Shown here: in pieces, positions 11,811 through 22,996 of the stretch | How positions within the stretch are numbered: the stretch's first letter is position 1 | Layout of the letters: each line of letters begins with the position of its first letter | Assembly (NCBI RefSeq): GCF_025399195.1 | Contig: NW_026252092.1 | Coordinates: 372,001 to 436,000 of the forward strand | Length of the DNA: 64,000 bases | Direction: 5' to 3' | DNA from: Umbelopsis ramanniana AG | Taxonomy: Eukaryota; Mucoromycota; Umbelopsidomycetes; Umbelopsidales; Umbelopsidaceae | Program-made: the position numbers and the translations under genes | Notes under the pieces: model-generated | What the model saw: only the letters and a program-made list of their open reading frames with translations | Told to the model about the DNA's origin: nothing | The model's database searches: none

Positions 11811-13457
11811 TCAATGGATTGAAAGCAAAATTACTTCACTTGCGCTGATAGTAATATTGGAGGCTGACACGGTCTCAGTTACGACTCGACCAGAAGGCAA
11901 ACCAGAAGACGTTTCAAACGATTGGCCACCCCACGTTAATCCATGAGTTGCATCGGCTGAAGGAGTCGTGAATCGTTTGGCTTGTATGCGCGCCTTGGTA
12001 GGTAAGTTTTGTAAACTGACAGTTACAACAGGTCTTTGACTGTCTGTGTTCAAGTACAGATTGCTATTGATCAGAACAATGCGCTCTAGCTTGCCGTGTT
12101 CATAAATACCATATCCTGATACATTTGTCTCGTCAATTGATAGTTCCTGAAGAGTACTTTTACCCGAGTTACCAATGGCTTCACCGACAATAAGTAAGAC
12201 ATGGTAAAGTGGCATAATATGTGGAACACTTGACTTGTTGACACCGTCATCGCCAACACCAGCTATAGGTTGAAAGAAGTTGTACTTGTACCCAATGCCG
12301 TTGTGGAAATAACATCTTGTCATGTTGATTTTGGCGGCTTGCAATACGTAGTCAACACCCCAAATGGCTGCCCCAGCCGTGTTACTAAGACCAGGTGCAC
12401 CGTGGCATGCGTATGAATTTGTTTCACCCTAGATGTTAAAGTAATTAATTTGAAGAGTTCATTCACTGCCTTTGTAATGAGATCGCCGCTTACCATCACA
12501 TAAGTTAATCCGGCGTTGTTGGTGGCAACAATATCCGGTTTATAATTGGAGAGATTTCCGCGTATATGATTTTTATTCATAAGGTCCGCGATCAAACCTC
12601 CAGATCCTTGACAGAACGATCCTTGATATCGGTGCTGAGACAGTGTGCTTAAAAGCTCTCCAGAACCATTGGTGGCATATCCAGTGCTCAATAAGTTTCT
12701 CATTGTTATGCTTGTGCCTGCAAAGGCTGCTCCCTGCAAAGTTGGCTTTTTACCTTTGACAAGATGCACAGCTTCAGAGACGGCATTTGCCATCTCCAGC
12801 CAACTACACAAGACGAAACGTCAGTAAGATCCGATATCGAATGAGCTTCAGCATAGTAAACATAACATTATGTACGTACTCATCTGCATAGGCTTGTGCC
12901 GATGTATAATAAAAATCTGGCTCATTGCCAATTTCAATCATGGATAGGCTGACATGATGAAGAGTCTTGAAGGTGGCCATGATCGCCTTCGCTTCCTCCA
13001 CTGCAATCGTTACATTCCTATACTTCAGGTTTACACCCCAAGTGAACTCTGTGCCTGCTAGCAGGTTTCCGGAGAGACGATAGAAGTCCCTTCCAATACT
13101 GATATTACTAGCCTCTGGCCAAGGCTTAATATCCGTCTTTGGCGGGAAAGTAGCATTTACATACTGAAAACGTGGATCATACACTGCATTGTCTTCAGAG
13201 TTGCCGCCAACTCGAAAAGCTGATGGAAAACCTGTCCTATCTTGAACATTTTTCAGAACCGTTTGCGTGTACTTGTTCGGTCTCCCCAAAGATCCTACCC
13301 AATCTGGCCAGCGGTCCAGCTCGATACTGAAGGAGACCAAAGCGGGATCAATCTTGATGCCGTTAGAAGTATCATCTGAGATTGTAACGTTGACAGCCCC
13401 ACATTTTGTGATAGCCAGCGAGATTGCAGCGAGAATTGAGAACTTGGTCAACTTCAT
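11811..13457 (-). CDS. Secreted GH79-family beta-glucuronidase-like glycoside hydrolase
   Basis: Three exons (13457-12880, 12803-12494, 12428-11811) give 501 residues, typical of fungal GH79 enzymes. An N-terminal signal peptide (FSILAAISLAITKCGA) indicates secretion. The mature start (FSIELDRWPDW) is characteristic of GH79. The acid/base Glu sits in MIEIGNEPDFYY and the nucleophile Glu in GETNSYACHGAPG, the latter starting exon 3 exactly after the intron. Several N-x-S/T sites suggest glycosylation. A C-terminal beta-sandwich follows. GH79 enzymes remove glucuronic or 4-O-methyl-glucuronic acid from proteoglycans such as arabinogalactan; the substrate here is inferred. A TATA-like element and a 14-bp tandem repeat lie upstream. 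Confidence 0.9.
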
Positions 13458-13498
13458 TAGGTTTGATGCGATGTTTGAAACAAAAATTAAATCATTAT

Positions 13499-13506
13499 CT
13501 TATATA
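13499..13506 (-). promoter_or_regulatory. TATA-box-like element of the GH79 gene
   Basis: TATATAAG on the minus strand about 45 bp before the ATG at 13457. The sequence fits a TATA box, although the distance leaves only a short leader. Confidence 0.45.
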
Positions 13507-13576
13507 AGAACCCAATCAAAGTCTAGTACAAGTATGTGCAAAAATTTAAGCTTTCCCTTCATTGTAATAAACGTTG

Positions 13577-13604
13577 TACTCGGGAAAAAATACTCGGGAA
13601 AAAA
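13577..13604. repeat. Tandem 14-bp direct repeat in GH79 promoter
   Basis: Two exact head-to-tail copies of TACTCGGGAAAAAA, 120-147 bp upstream of the GH79 start. Possible paired binding site (CGG-containing half-sites), or chance duplication. Confidence 0.6.
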
Positions 13605-15050
13605 GCATCGATCTTCCACATTGAACACAGCTGCATCATACTTCCCACAGCCGCGGGTTATATGGAAAAATAGATCCGCCTGAATAGCTTCATGTTTTAA
13701 ATCACTTTCCTTCAGAAACCTCTCATTATTTTTGCATTTAACCAATGGTATTTTTAATCAATTTACACGCTGACTTTTATATATGCTCGCCCTGCTTGAT
13801 GCAAGATTACAATAATAAAAAGAAAAGAAATGAAAATAACGAGGGAAAGTCGCTGGTTTCCAGTCCTCATAACAATCCGGGGTATGGTACCGCGAGTAAT
13901 TCCATATGGTAATAATGCTACATACGGCATATTTTCCTTATGCATCGAATCTCTCTAAAGGATTAGCTCTCTTTCAATCAGTCATAGACTGAGGCGGTAG
14001 GTACAGTTGCTATAAGCAAGTATTTTATAGGCATACAATCTATTGAATTAAGCTAATCAGAAAGCTGGAGTAGTAGTTTGTTGAAAGAGATAAATAAAAT
14101 TCGGCAAAGAAAGATGTCATCGAACTAAGCAATGCGCTTTTTAGGATAAAATATATGTTTATATGTTTACCGGAGTTGTCTTCTTTCATGCTTTAATGCA
14201 ATATCTTTAGCGAACGTCATAGAGTTCACCTCTCTAACAATATACCTCAAGTTGTAAATGTAGAGGTTGTCACTCTAGAGAATTTCAATAAGATATAGTA
14301 TGTATTGCAGCATAATTACTTCCTCTAGTGTGACAGAGTCCAGAAAGTCGGTAGAGGCTTTAATGATAATGGTCAGATCTGCTGACTTTATTTTGAGTTG
14401 ACCATGAAACCGAGCGATCTGAACGTCAGACCGATCACACCGACTGCTGGCGAACGTACGCATTATACCTTGATGTTTCCTCATTTTCTACAAAAAATTG
14501 CGTTCTTTTAGATTCCCCTTTATCCGAAGGGCCTCGATATAGACTCGTTCGATACACCTATTGTAAGTCCACAGCCATATTACTGGTTTTCTATTAGCCC
14601 TCTAAGGCTGGATAAATAGAAATACAACATAGAAGCTATAAAGTCAACATAGCATTTTGTAGGAAGACTTTTCATGCCAACTTCAACCATTTCCTCGTCC
14701 GTTTAAATTGTATTTGGTGATGGGATACCATTATGAGAAAGTAAAATTATGAATATGTAAACATTGGTCGAGGCATATGGTTTTTCCTAAGGCAGACTCT
14801 GTAGCTTATAGCACAATTGTGAGTAGATTTATTGGCTGTTTGCGTATGCTGAATAAATTGTACATTGGTGTTCATGGTAGCCTGATGAAATTACTACTTT
14901 AACCCAAGTGTCAGAAACTTCATGGTGCAAGCAAGGTCAATACTCTCTCTCGCTACTGAGAGCTATAGCTCAGCTTGCTCCGTTATCGATTGCATTAATG
15001 AAAAAATTAAGCAGAGCAAATAATCATTCGAGAAACGAAGAAAATAAGTA
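13605..15050. other. Intergenic region, about 1.4 kb
   Basis: AT-rich DNA between the divergent GH79 and transporter genes. I found no ORF with coding character, no tRNA and no clear repeat. It presumably contains distal promoter sequence of both genes. Confidence 0.5.
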
Positions 15051-16929
15051 ATGATTCTCGAAGTTGATTTTGGGAATTATCCCCTTATAATTATGGCTAA
15101 TTTTGGCTTCCGTCGCGCTACTGTAGAGTACCTGTCCCCCCTACACAATTCCAATCCTGGCATGTCATTCGATGAAGAATCTATACTGAGACGCAACAGG
15201 CCCAATCGTGACGACAAGCAGCTTAACCGCCTCAGTTATGTGTACCTTGTAGTGTATTATACAGTTATGGGTAAGAACGTAACGGTTGCACGGTGCCTGC
15301 AAAACTGAGATGTGACAGTGCTAACGATTCATGACCCGAATCAGTGTCAGATTGGCTTCAAGGTAAGAAAAGCTTTGTATAGATCTGTATTCTATAGATC
15401 TGCACTATGTTCATCCCTCTTTCAGAAATACTAACTATCGCGCAGGCCCTTATCTTTACAAACTCTACCAGTCATATGGGTATACAATGCAAGCTATTGC
15501 ATATCTATTTATGACAGGATTTGTATCAGGAGCCATCGCAGGAACCACCATGGGAGGTTTGGCAGATACGTGGGGAAGAAAGAAAATGTGCTTAATATTC
15601 TGTCTTACTTCGTCCATATCGTTATTCTTGCGAATTGCAACTTTTAGCTTTCCCATCCTGTTGGTGTCTCATCTTCTATCTGGGCTATCTGCTGGATTGT
15701 TGTTCACTGTGTTCGAAACCTGGCTTGTAGCTGAATATCAAGATCTAGGACTTCCATCGAGACTGCTGGACAGGTTATTCGCCACCGCAACCTTTGGTAA
15801 TGGCCTGTGCGCGATCTTCGCGGGGATTGTAGCCAATTGGGCAGTAGACTCACTCGGCATCCAAGCTCCATTTATGGTCGCAATTGGCTTTTCAATAATG
15901 GGAGCCTGTTTAATAAGTGTACTTTGGAAAGAGAACTATGGAATAACCAAAGACATGGTAAGAGATGTATCAGTGTATCTGTACAAGTTCGTTAAGCTAA
16001 CAATATCTGTAGGGTGGCCAATCACTGAAAGAGACAATTGCTGAAGGGCTCAATGTTCTTTTTCAAGGTGAGTTAATATCTGCTATGTAAACGAATGACG
16101 CGCATCAAGAGATTCATTATCAGGAAGTAACGCCTATCGCATGATGAACAGACAATAGAATTTTCTCGCTAGGGCTCGCTCAAACGTTATTTGAATGTTC
16201 CATGTACATATTTGTTCTGCTATATACCCCAGCATTAGAGCAAGCGCTTGAGAATCAAGGTCAGTCAAATGCTATTCCATCGAAATGGTATGACTACCGA
16301 AGAGAGAAAACTGATTGTGTTTAGATGACTACGTGCCATTCGGTTACCTGTTTTCTACTCTTATGGTGGCTGTCATGCTTGGTTCACAAATATTCCGCGT
16401 CCTGACGCAGAAAAATCGGATCTGGGGAAAGTCAATATTTAACTGGTCCATTACAAAAGGTACAATACTTTCCCTGACTCTGGCGATATCGGCTGGTTCC
16501 TTCGGGGCAATGACATTATGGACCAATAATGTAAGTAGAAAAAGTCAGCTTCGTAATTCGGGTCAACCGTTTTACCGATTAACCTGCTACTGTATTGCAG
16601 GTCAGAGTCCTTATTCCTGCCTATCATGTATTCGAGTTCTCAGTTGGTATATATTTCCCAGTCATGTCTTCTCTGAAGGCTAATCTTATACCTAACGATT
16701 CACGTGCGGCTGTAATGTCTTTACTTCGTGTTCCAATGAACATTGGTGTGTGCGCTATTCTATGGCAGGTAAGACGGAATGGATAGAATACGCATGCTGG
16801 GCAAATTCGTGTCGCTGACTTTTAATCCTTCAGGTGGACTCTATATCCATGACCATGTTGTTTGCGATTTGTGCATGTATGAATGCTATCGGGGCAATCA
16901 TTGTCGGCATACTGCTCCGAACAATATAG
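15051..16929 (+). CDS. MFS transporter, MFSD5/MOT2 (molybdate-anion transporter) family
   Basis: Eight exons (15051-15270, 15345-15362, 15446-15957, 16013-16067, 16173-16259, 16325-16530, 16601-16768, 16834-16929) give 453 residues, matching the roughly 450 of MFSD5. The hallmark SDWLQGPYLYKLYQSYGY after the first membrane segment is created only when the 18-nt microexon 15345-15362 is included. The MFS loop motif GGLADTWGRKK follows. Further hydrophobic segments include YLFMTGFVSGAIAG, LSGLSAGLLF, FVLLYTPALE and a final LFAICACMNAIGAIIVGILL; about 12 helices in all. Algal MOT2 imports molybdate; function in fungi is not settled, so the substrate is open. The start could be an in-frame ATG slightly downstream. 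Confidence 0.85.
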
Positions 16930-17603
16930 AAGTAGTGTGATTTTAACTTGGTGCTCATACAACCAACACCGAAAGCATTTTGAGCGGCGTACCCAACATC
17001 TTTTTTTATCAAATGAAACAGCAAATGATGTATACCAATAGTAACAACCATGAAACATTTCTTGGACGGCCTTATACGCACGATTTCAGACAGGCAGCTG
17101 ACCGAGGTAGTGTTCGCACCGATCGGAGTGGTGGCTTTAGACCCGGCGACAAAAAGCCGTAGTTGACTGCGCAAAATGGATTAAATGGATCTCCAGCAAA
17201 AGATGGAGGTTTTAGTGAAGCATGCATCCTTGGCAAGACTTAGTAATCCACGCCACGTAATCTTTTTATATGTGCTGAAGTTTAACAAATATCCAGTCTT
17301 TTTCAATCTCAATAGAAAAACGATGAATAATTAAATGTCTTCTATACCATTCAGTTTCTTGCTTTATTGTTATTTTATGTAAGCAGGGCAGCTGCTCTGA
17401 TTAAGCTTGTAATACGTATTCAGAAACAAGATGCTATTCGAAGGGATGGTCACAAGCAAATTTTGAAGTCCGCAGAGTATCCAGCCTTTTTTTTTTTTAA
17501 AGTCTGTATTCAAAAGGTGATTGTGTGCCGACTTCCTTTCTTTACATTTTGATAGATAGTGACTATTTAATCGAGACTCAAGTCTCTTTTCAAAATCAAT
17601 ATT
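16930..17603. other. Intergenic region, about 670 bp
   Basis: Contains the 3' flank of the transporter and the promoter of the alpha-galactosidase. Short T-rich tracts are present (for example near 17490). Small ORFs here show no coding character. Confidence 0.5.
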
Positions 17604-20368
17604 ATGCTTCCAATCTTATATCTACCACTTCTGTTCCCTTTGCAAGTGGCAGCACTTATGGACGGTTTGAGTTCCACGCCACCCATGGGATGGTAAATAC
17701 TTGAAAAGTCCTTACAAATCATCGCAATTCACTTATACGCGTTTCCCATAGGAACACTTGGAACAAATACGGATGTAATATCGAAGCAAGGCTTATTCGT
17801 GAAACTGCCGATATAATGGTCAGCAAAGGTTGGTTGGACGACGCTATCATCCACCTAAATGCAAGCTTCACATTTAGACTAATGCCATCACCTAGGCTTC
17901 CTCGACGCAGGTTATCGATACTTGAATCTTGATGACTGCTGGCAGTCGAACGATAGGGACTACGATGGTAATATTATTGTCGACAGATATGCTTTCCCTG
18001 AAGGCATAAAAGCTGTAGCAGATTACGTCCACAGCAAAGGTGATTAATAAGACAGAGGCTTTAGATAAAGAAATGCTTTCATCTGATGCAATATTTCTTT
18101 GTCATTCAGGATTGTATTTTGGAATTTACTCTAGTGCTGGATACCAGACGTGCGCAGGTAAGAGCATTTTTAATGTTTATCAGGGCAAAATAGATGGCAG
18201 TCGAAAAAGTTTCACTTGGGTTGCCAAATTAGACTACTATCGGAGGCGTTTTTTATTTACCCGGGACCTATTCAAATAGGACGCATGGCGTCTTTGGGAC
18301 ACGAAGAATCCGATGCGATTAACTATGCCAATTGGTCCGTTGACTATCTAAAGGTATTTATTTTATTATGTCTTTTTTAACAATGGCAAATTCGCAGATA
18401 AGCATTATTGACTGGTTGCGGTAGTACGATAATTGCAACTTTCGGGACGGTATATCCGGAAAAGAGCGGTATAAGCGCATGGGAGATGCTTTGAAAGCGA
18501 CTGGTCGAAACATTACCTTTTCAATTTGCAATTGGGGCTCAGGTAAATGATACACCATTGTCGCATTATGACGCGAAGGTATTAGTGCTTCTGACATGCG
18601 GCTATGATTATAGAAAATCCTTGGGAATGGGCTGATGAAATTGGCCATGCATTTCGAACGCACGACGACATTATTGCTAGTTGGGAATCAGTGTTAGAGA
18701 TATTGGATGTTCACGCACAAGTAGTGCAATATGGAGGTCCAGGTCATTGGGCAGACCCAGGTATGATTTGATCGAATCACTTTGTCAGGGTTGCACGAAA
18801 CCAATTGATCAAACTAAACAAACTTGTCATGACATTATCTTCAACTGCAGATATGCTTGAGGTGAGTTTCAAAAAGGACAAAAAAAAAAAAAAAACGATC
18901 CCCATAATAGCGATTTGCTAACCAAAATATACTTAATGTATAGGTTGGAAACGGTGCTCTAAATATAGAGGAGTCTCGAACTCACTTCAGCTTGTGGGCA
19001 GCCATGAAGGCGCCTTTGATTCTTGGTAATGACCTCACTCATATGTCAGATATGATCTATGACATTTTGACCAACAGAAAGGTCATTAGTGTGAACGTAA
19101 GAATGAATCTATGGCTCTTAAAGCGATCATGCAACATTTACTGACTCGGGTCTGTCTTGGCGCTTGGCGTGCATGATGTGAAAATTTTGATTCTAGCAAG
19201 ATTCTCTTGGTGTTCCAGCTCGAAGAGTAGTACACGTCGCTGGTAACCTTGATATATGGACCGGTCCTCTCAGCGGTGGGTCAGTCGTCGTCGTCATAGT
19301 GAACTATGGTGAAAGTGAGCGGCAAATCCCGTTTACAGATGCCATTGTTGACTACTATGGTGAAAAAATTCAAGTTGAAGACTTGTGGACGGGTAAAACA
19401 TCTCAAATGAAAGAAGGAATGATGTAAGTGCGCTGATCTTGATGGATTTGGGAGCTGTCAACGGTATTAAAGACGATTTATTGTACACTAGGTTGTCCAG
19501 TCCGATCCCACCGCACGGATGCACGATGCTGAAGTTGACAAATGGTACCTCCATACCATATTCTGATAGTCTAACAAGCAATGCCAGCAAAAACCATTAC
19601 CCGCCTGAAATTATGCAAAATGATATCGATACTAGCAAGTTAGAGGACGTGGAGCAAACTTTATACGAGGCGGAGGCCCTTGTCAATGTCGTATCCGGAT
19701 TATCGCGACGAAAAGGCGGATGTCCAGCTTGTAGCTCCAGCGCACGTGTAATCGCTATTGGAAAAGTGCATCCGCTTGAGTCTGGCTCTTTGACCTTCCG
19801 AAATATCACTGGCCCAGGTCACTATACCCTTACCCTACGATATATGGACTGCTTATCTTGGTCCCTATGTGGCGACTATTGGACTCGAAGATGGGGCTTA
19901 CGGCTGCGTATTAACGATGGAGAGGAGACATATGTTTATCTGCGCAAGATAGGTGATCTTAAGGCTGTCAAAGAATTCTCTATGGGACTATATTTGGATC
20001 GAGACATAAATTCCATCACCTTGGATAACCCAGAAGCGAATGGTCCTAGCATGGACAGCATTATCTTGAAGAAACATCCTAATTCAAATTTCAACACATC
20101 AAAAGGGGCGGTATGGACCACTGGTTTTTCTAGTGAAGATCCACTTGCTGGCGATCATTGGATCCTCTATACATTGAGATGTATCGTCGATTACATGCTG
20201 GATGCTGCCATATTCGCTTGCGGAATATCAACCTTTGGCTTCGTTATTTATCTTCTGTATGGCTATTTCAGCAGATTATATAGACATGTGTATCAGCCGG
20301 TAGGTGATACAGATATAGGCGAATACACTCTGCAAAACGTTTCAGAGACGAATACCAGTATAGCATAA
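17604..20368 (+). CDS. GH27 alpha-galactosidase with CBM35-like domain and C-terminal membrane anchor
   Basis: Eleven exons (17604-17692, 17752-17828, 17896-18039, 18110-18157, 18280-18353, 18425-18542, 18614-18760, 18851-18861, 18944-19096, 19197-19423, 19492-20368) give 654 residues. A signal peptide (LPILYLPLLFPLQVAA) leads into TPPMGWNTWNKYGCN, the GH27 opening. Then come YRYLNLDDCWQ, GLYFGIYSSAGYQTCAG, the nucleophile Asp in YLKYDNCN and the acid/base region FRTHDDI. The enzyme releases terminal alpha-galactose outside the cell. After the GH27 beta domain there is a second beta-sandwich (YEAEALVNVV to PSMDSIIL) resembling CBM35/CBM6 modules. Near the C-terminus a strong membrane helix (AIFACGISTFGFVIYLLYGY) precedes a cytosolic tail of about 40 residues. 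An 11-nt microexon encodes the DMLE step. Confidence 0.9.
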
Positions 20369-20546
20369 TTTTCCTTATACCATACACCATCATACCAGTC
20401 AATTGCATTGTACGTATTAAAGCATAGTTGTATCAACATAAATAGTTTGACATATAATTTATTTGAATGAAAAAAATCCAATCAGATTAGTCAGATCATT
20501 GTAAAGTTTCCACACCCCCAAGTTAACAGATACCTGCAAGGTACAA

Positions 20547-21210
20547 TCATGTTGTTGATGAGGTGTCTTGCGGGGTGGTCTGAGGAACTTTGGCCACTAT
20601 CACAGTGCAATCGCAATGATTTACGCAGTATTGGCTGACACTCCCTATCAGAGTCCTGTACGAAGAGTGTTTCTTGTTAAAGGCAAACGTTATGTTTCAT
20701 TAGATAGCAAGTATGTTACGCACCGTTTGAGAAAGCCAGATCCGTGAGATCCGACAATGACCACGTCGGCTTTTACTTCCTGCACCTTTGACACGATTTC
20801 ATACTGTGCATCACCGTGCATTGAAATGGCTTTGCAAGCAATCTGCACAATGTTGGTCAATTGTGGTTCGGGTTTGTCTATCGTGCTACGAAACAAAAAC
20901 CGGTTATCACCTTCTTTGCTGTCAGTTGCGCGCCGTATTTCTTCAATAGAGCATGACTTTCATCTCTGTGTCTCTCCGCAATTTTTATCAGATAGTCTGT
21001 TTGGTTTCCGTATGGGGTTGTGAAATGTTCGCTGGGTCGCACGTTGACTAGAATAACCATATCCAGTTGCGGATTGATGAAGTTATGCACAGACCATTGG
21101 AACACTGATTCGCAAGTTTCTTCGTCCAAGCAAATCACAACGACGCGCGTCAAGGAGCTATAATCTTCATGTTCTTGCACATGATGTACAATATCGTGGT
21201 TACTCTCCAT
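20547..21210 (-). CDS. Universal stress protein (UspA-like), ATP-binding type
   Basis: Three exons (21210-20911, 20842-20724, 20655-20547) give 175 residues, usual for single-domain USP proteins. The first strand is RVVVICLDEETCESVFQWS. The ATP-binding signature G-2x-G-9x-G-S is complete across the last intron (GSHGSGFLKR joined to TLIGSVSQYC), which also supports that splice choice. The 68-nt first intron has a TTGAC branch and joins LTAKK to IACKAISMHGDAQ. It is likely a soluble cytosolic nucleotide-binding stress protein. Its 5' end faces the AIM34-like gene 153 bp away, so the two share a divergent promoter. Confidence 0.85.
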
Positions 21211-21363
21211 TTTTTATACACATGTGAAGGAGAAAAAGAAAGCTAAACGTCAAAACAAGATTTGGACTGCTCCATTTTGCATTGACGAAATTTCCCGACA
21301 CACTGACCAAATATAAAAAAAAAAAAAATTTGGGCAGAAAATACTCATTCACTTCTGCTTGCC
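21211..21363. promoter_or_regulatory. Divergent promoter, USP / AIM34-like genes, with A tract
   Basis: 153-bp spacer between divergent starts. It contains a 14-nt A run (21315-21328) about 36 bp before the rightward ATG. Confidence 0.5.
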
Positions 21364-22704
21364 ATGCTATTGAATGTCGTAGCGCCTTCCTTCCTGCGAG
21401 TGAAGCCTATCAGGCATGGAAGCTATAATTATAAATATGCTTCTACGGTAATGCTGTTGACTCAATCTCCCTTCAACACTTCTGCATCTACATTCAATCA
21501 ATGGTCCAGAAATTCATTACGAAAACTGAGGAAGGCAAATTTGGAAGCTTTAGCGAAGGAAAGAAAACTGCCTTCTAAAGGTACCAAAGAAGAATTGATA
21601 TCAAGGCTGTTAGGATGGCAAGAAGCCCCACCGAAACTTTCAACACAGTCCACACTCACCGACCCAGTAAAAAATGTGGCAGGGGGTTCGGCGTCAAAAA
21701 CTCCATCGGTTACCTCTATCGCCGATGACATAACCTTTAAAACCAAGGAAGCTGGTTCTTCCAAAACGGAAGTAGAAAATCCAGAAGAGCCACCAGTGAT
21801 TTCTACTTCTAATTCAGTCAACGCCGTCACTGGCGATCGCACAGAACAATTGGAAAAACATCCTGAACAAAAAAGTCATATCAGCAAAACGAGCTTCGTG
21901 AAGATGATGGCTGATTATGTTGACGAACAGTTACCTCCAATGCAAAATAGCAATGTCGATATCAATTATGAGGAAAGTCAGGCTGACGAAACTCTGGTAC
22001 CCGAGAACTGGATCAAAGCTTTCGAAATGAAAGTGCATAATAGAGGACACAAAGTGAACGGAAACAAAGCTACCATGACGTTTAAGCGAAGATCAGCAAC
22101 TCAAGATCAGCGTCCTTCCTCAAGCAATTTGAAGCAAGTCTCTCCAACCATCATAGACGATGAAATTTCTGAAATGGGAGCCGATTTAGAAGCTGAATTC
22201 GATCGCCAATGGGTCAATGCGTTTGACAGAAAGGTCGCTCAAAGGGGCAGTAGGCGCATTTTAGAGCTGAACGCCTCAGCAACCGAAAAGGAAAACAATG
22301 ATAACCTAGATAGCTCTTTGTCATCCATCAATATATCAGATGTTACAGCGGAAGGTTTACTGGAATCATCAAGAACAAAGCCAACTGACTGGCAAACACT
22401 CGAGAAAGACGCAAGTAACATAATACGAAATTTATGGGCAACACCCATTTCCGAACTTTCAGTATCTCAGCTTGTAGCTTCGACTCAGGAAAGCCAACCC
22501 AATAATGAAAAAGAATCAAGCCAGAAGAGCCACGGTGGCGGCGATGACGAAAGCCACCATCATGGTGAAAGCACTGGCAATCACACCGTATCTGCCGCAC
22601 TGGGAGCAACCACACTTATATGGCTCATTGGTGGAGAAGACGGTATTAGTAGAGCGTATGCCAAGCTGAAATCATCCAAATCCGACGATCCAAGTAGCGC
22701 ATAA
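21364..22704 (+). CDS. SAP-domain mitochondrial protein (AIM34-like)
   Basis: Intronless, 446 residues. The N-terminus is basic and hydroxylated with few acids (RVKPIRHGSYNYKYASTVML), as in mitochondrial targeting signals. A SAP motif follows at about 50-85 (LRKLRKANLEALAKERKLP, SKGTKEELISRLL). The middle is disordered, with two similar blocks (VPENWIKAFEMKVHNRGHKV and FDRQWVNAFDRKVAQRGSRR) that look like an internal duplication. Near the C-terminus is a His/Gly stretch and a likely membrane helix (VSAALGATTLIWLIGG). Yeast Aim34 has a SAP domain and mitochondrial location; similarity here is in architecture, so the assignment is tentative. Confidence 0.7.
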   Translation: MLLNVVAPSFLRVKPIRHGSYNYKYASTVMLLTQSPFNTSASTFNQWSRNSLRKLRKANLEALAKERKLPSKGTKEELISRLLGWQEAPPKLSTQSTLTDPVKNVAGGSASKTPSVTSIADDITFKTKEAGSSKTEVENPEEPPVISTSNSVNAVTGDRTEQLEKHPEQKSHISKTSFVKMMADYVDEQLPPMQNSNVDINYEESQADETLVPENWIKAFEMKVHNRGHKVNGNKATMTFKRRSATQDQRPSSSNLKQVSPTIIDDEISEMGADLEAEFDRQWVNAFDRKVAQRGSRRILELNASATEKENNDNLDSSLSSINISDVTAEGLLESSRTKPTDWQTLEKDASNIIRNLWATPISELSVSQLVASTQESQPNNEKESSQKSHGGGDDESHHHGESTGNHTVSAALGATTLIWLIGGEDGISRAYAKLKSSKSDDPSSA

Positions 22705-22905
22705 TTGTACCAATTCCCCATTTAAATTAGACCTGTATAGCTTTTAGACATTTCAAAATGAATCTCACCACTGAAGAACCCTTTGACTTATAGAACATGC
22801 CTGACTTATGTCCCAATAGAAACCTTGTTGAGTAATTAATTGAAGATAATATAAATTTACAATTTTGTTATATATGGGCGGAAATGCTTATGGGTTGTTT
22901 TTGTC

Positions 22906-22923
22906 AAAAAAAAAAAAAAAAAA
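22906..22923. repeat. Poly(A) tract, 18 nt
   Basis: Uninterrupted A run in the spacer between the convergent AIM34-like and esterase genes. Confidence 0.9.
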
Positions 22924-22996
22924 GGAAATGGGGTTGGAAAGTGTGGTAATCGTATGAAAGGTTTTCGAGTTGTAAAATGCAAATATGTTTCTTTTA

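Noticed and set aside
13605-15050. tRNA or small-RNA gene in the long spacer
   Set aside because: I looked for B-box (GGTTCGANTCC-like) sequences on both strands across the larger spacers and found none.
20843-20910. A possible 25-nt intron in the universal stress protein gene
   Set aside because: Too short to splice; the 68-nt alternative ends at GTGCAG and gives the expected family sequence.
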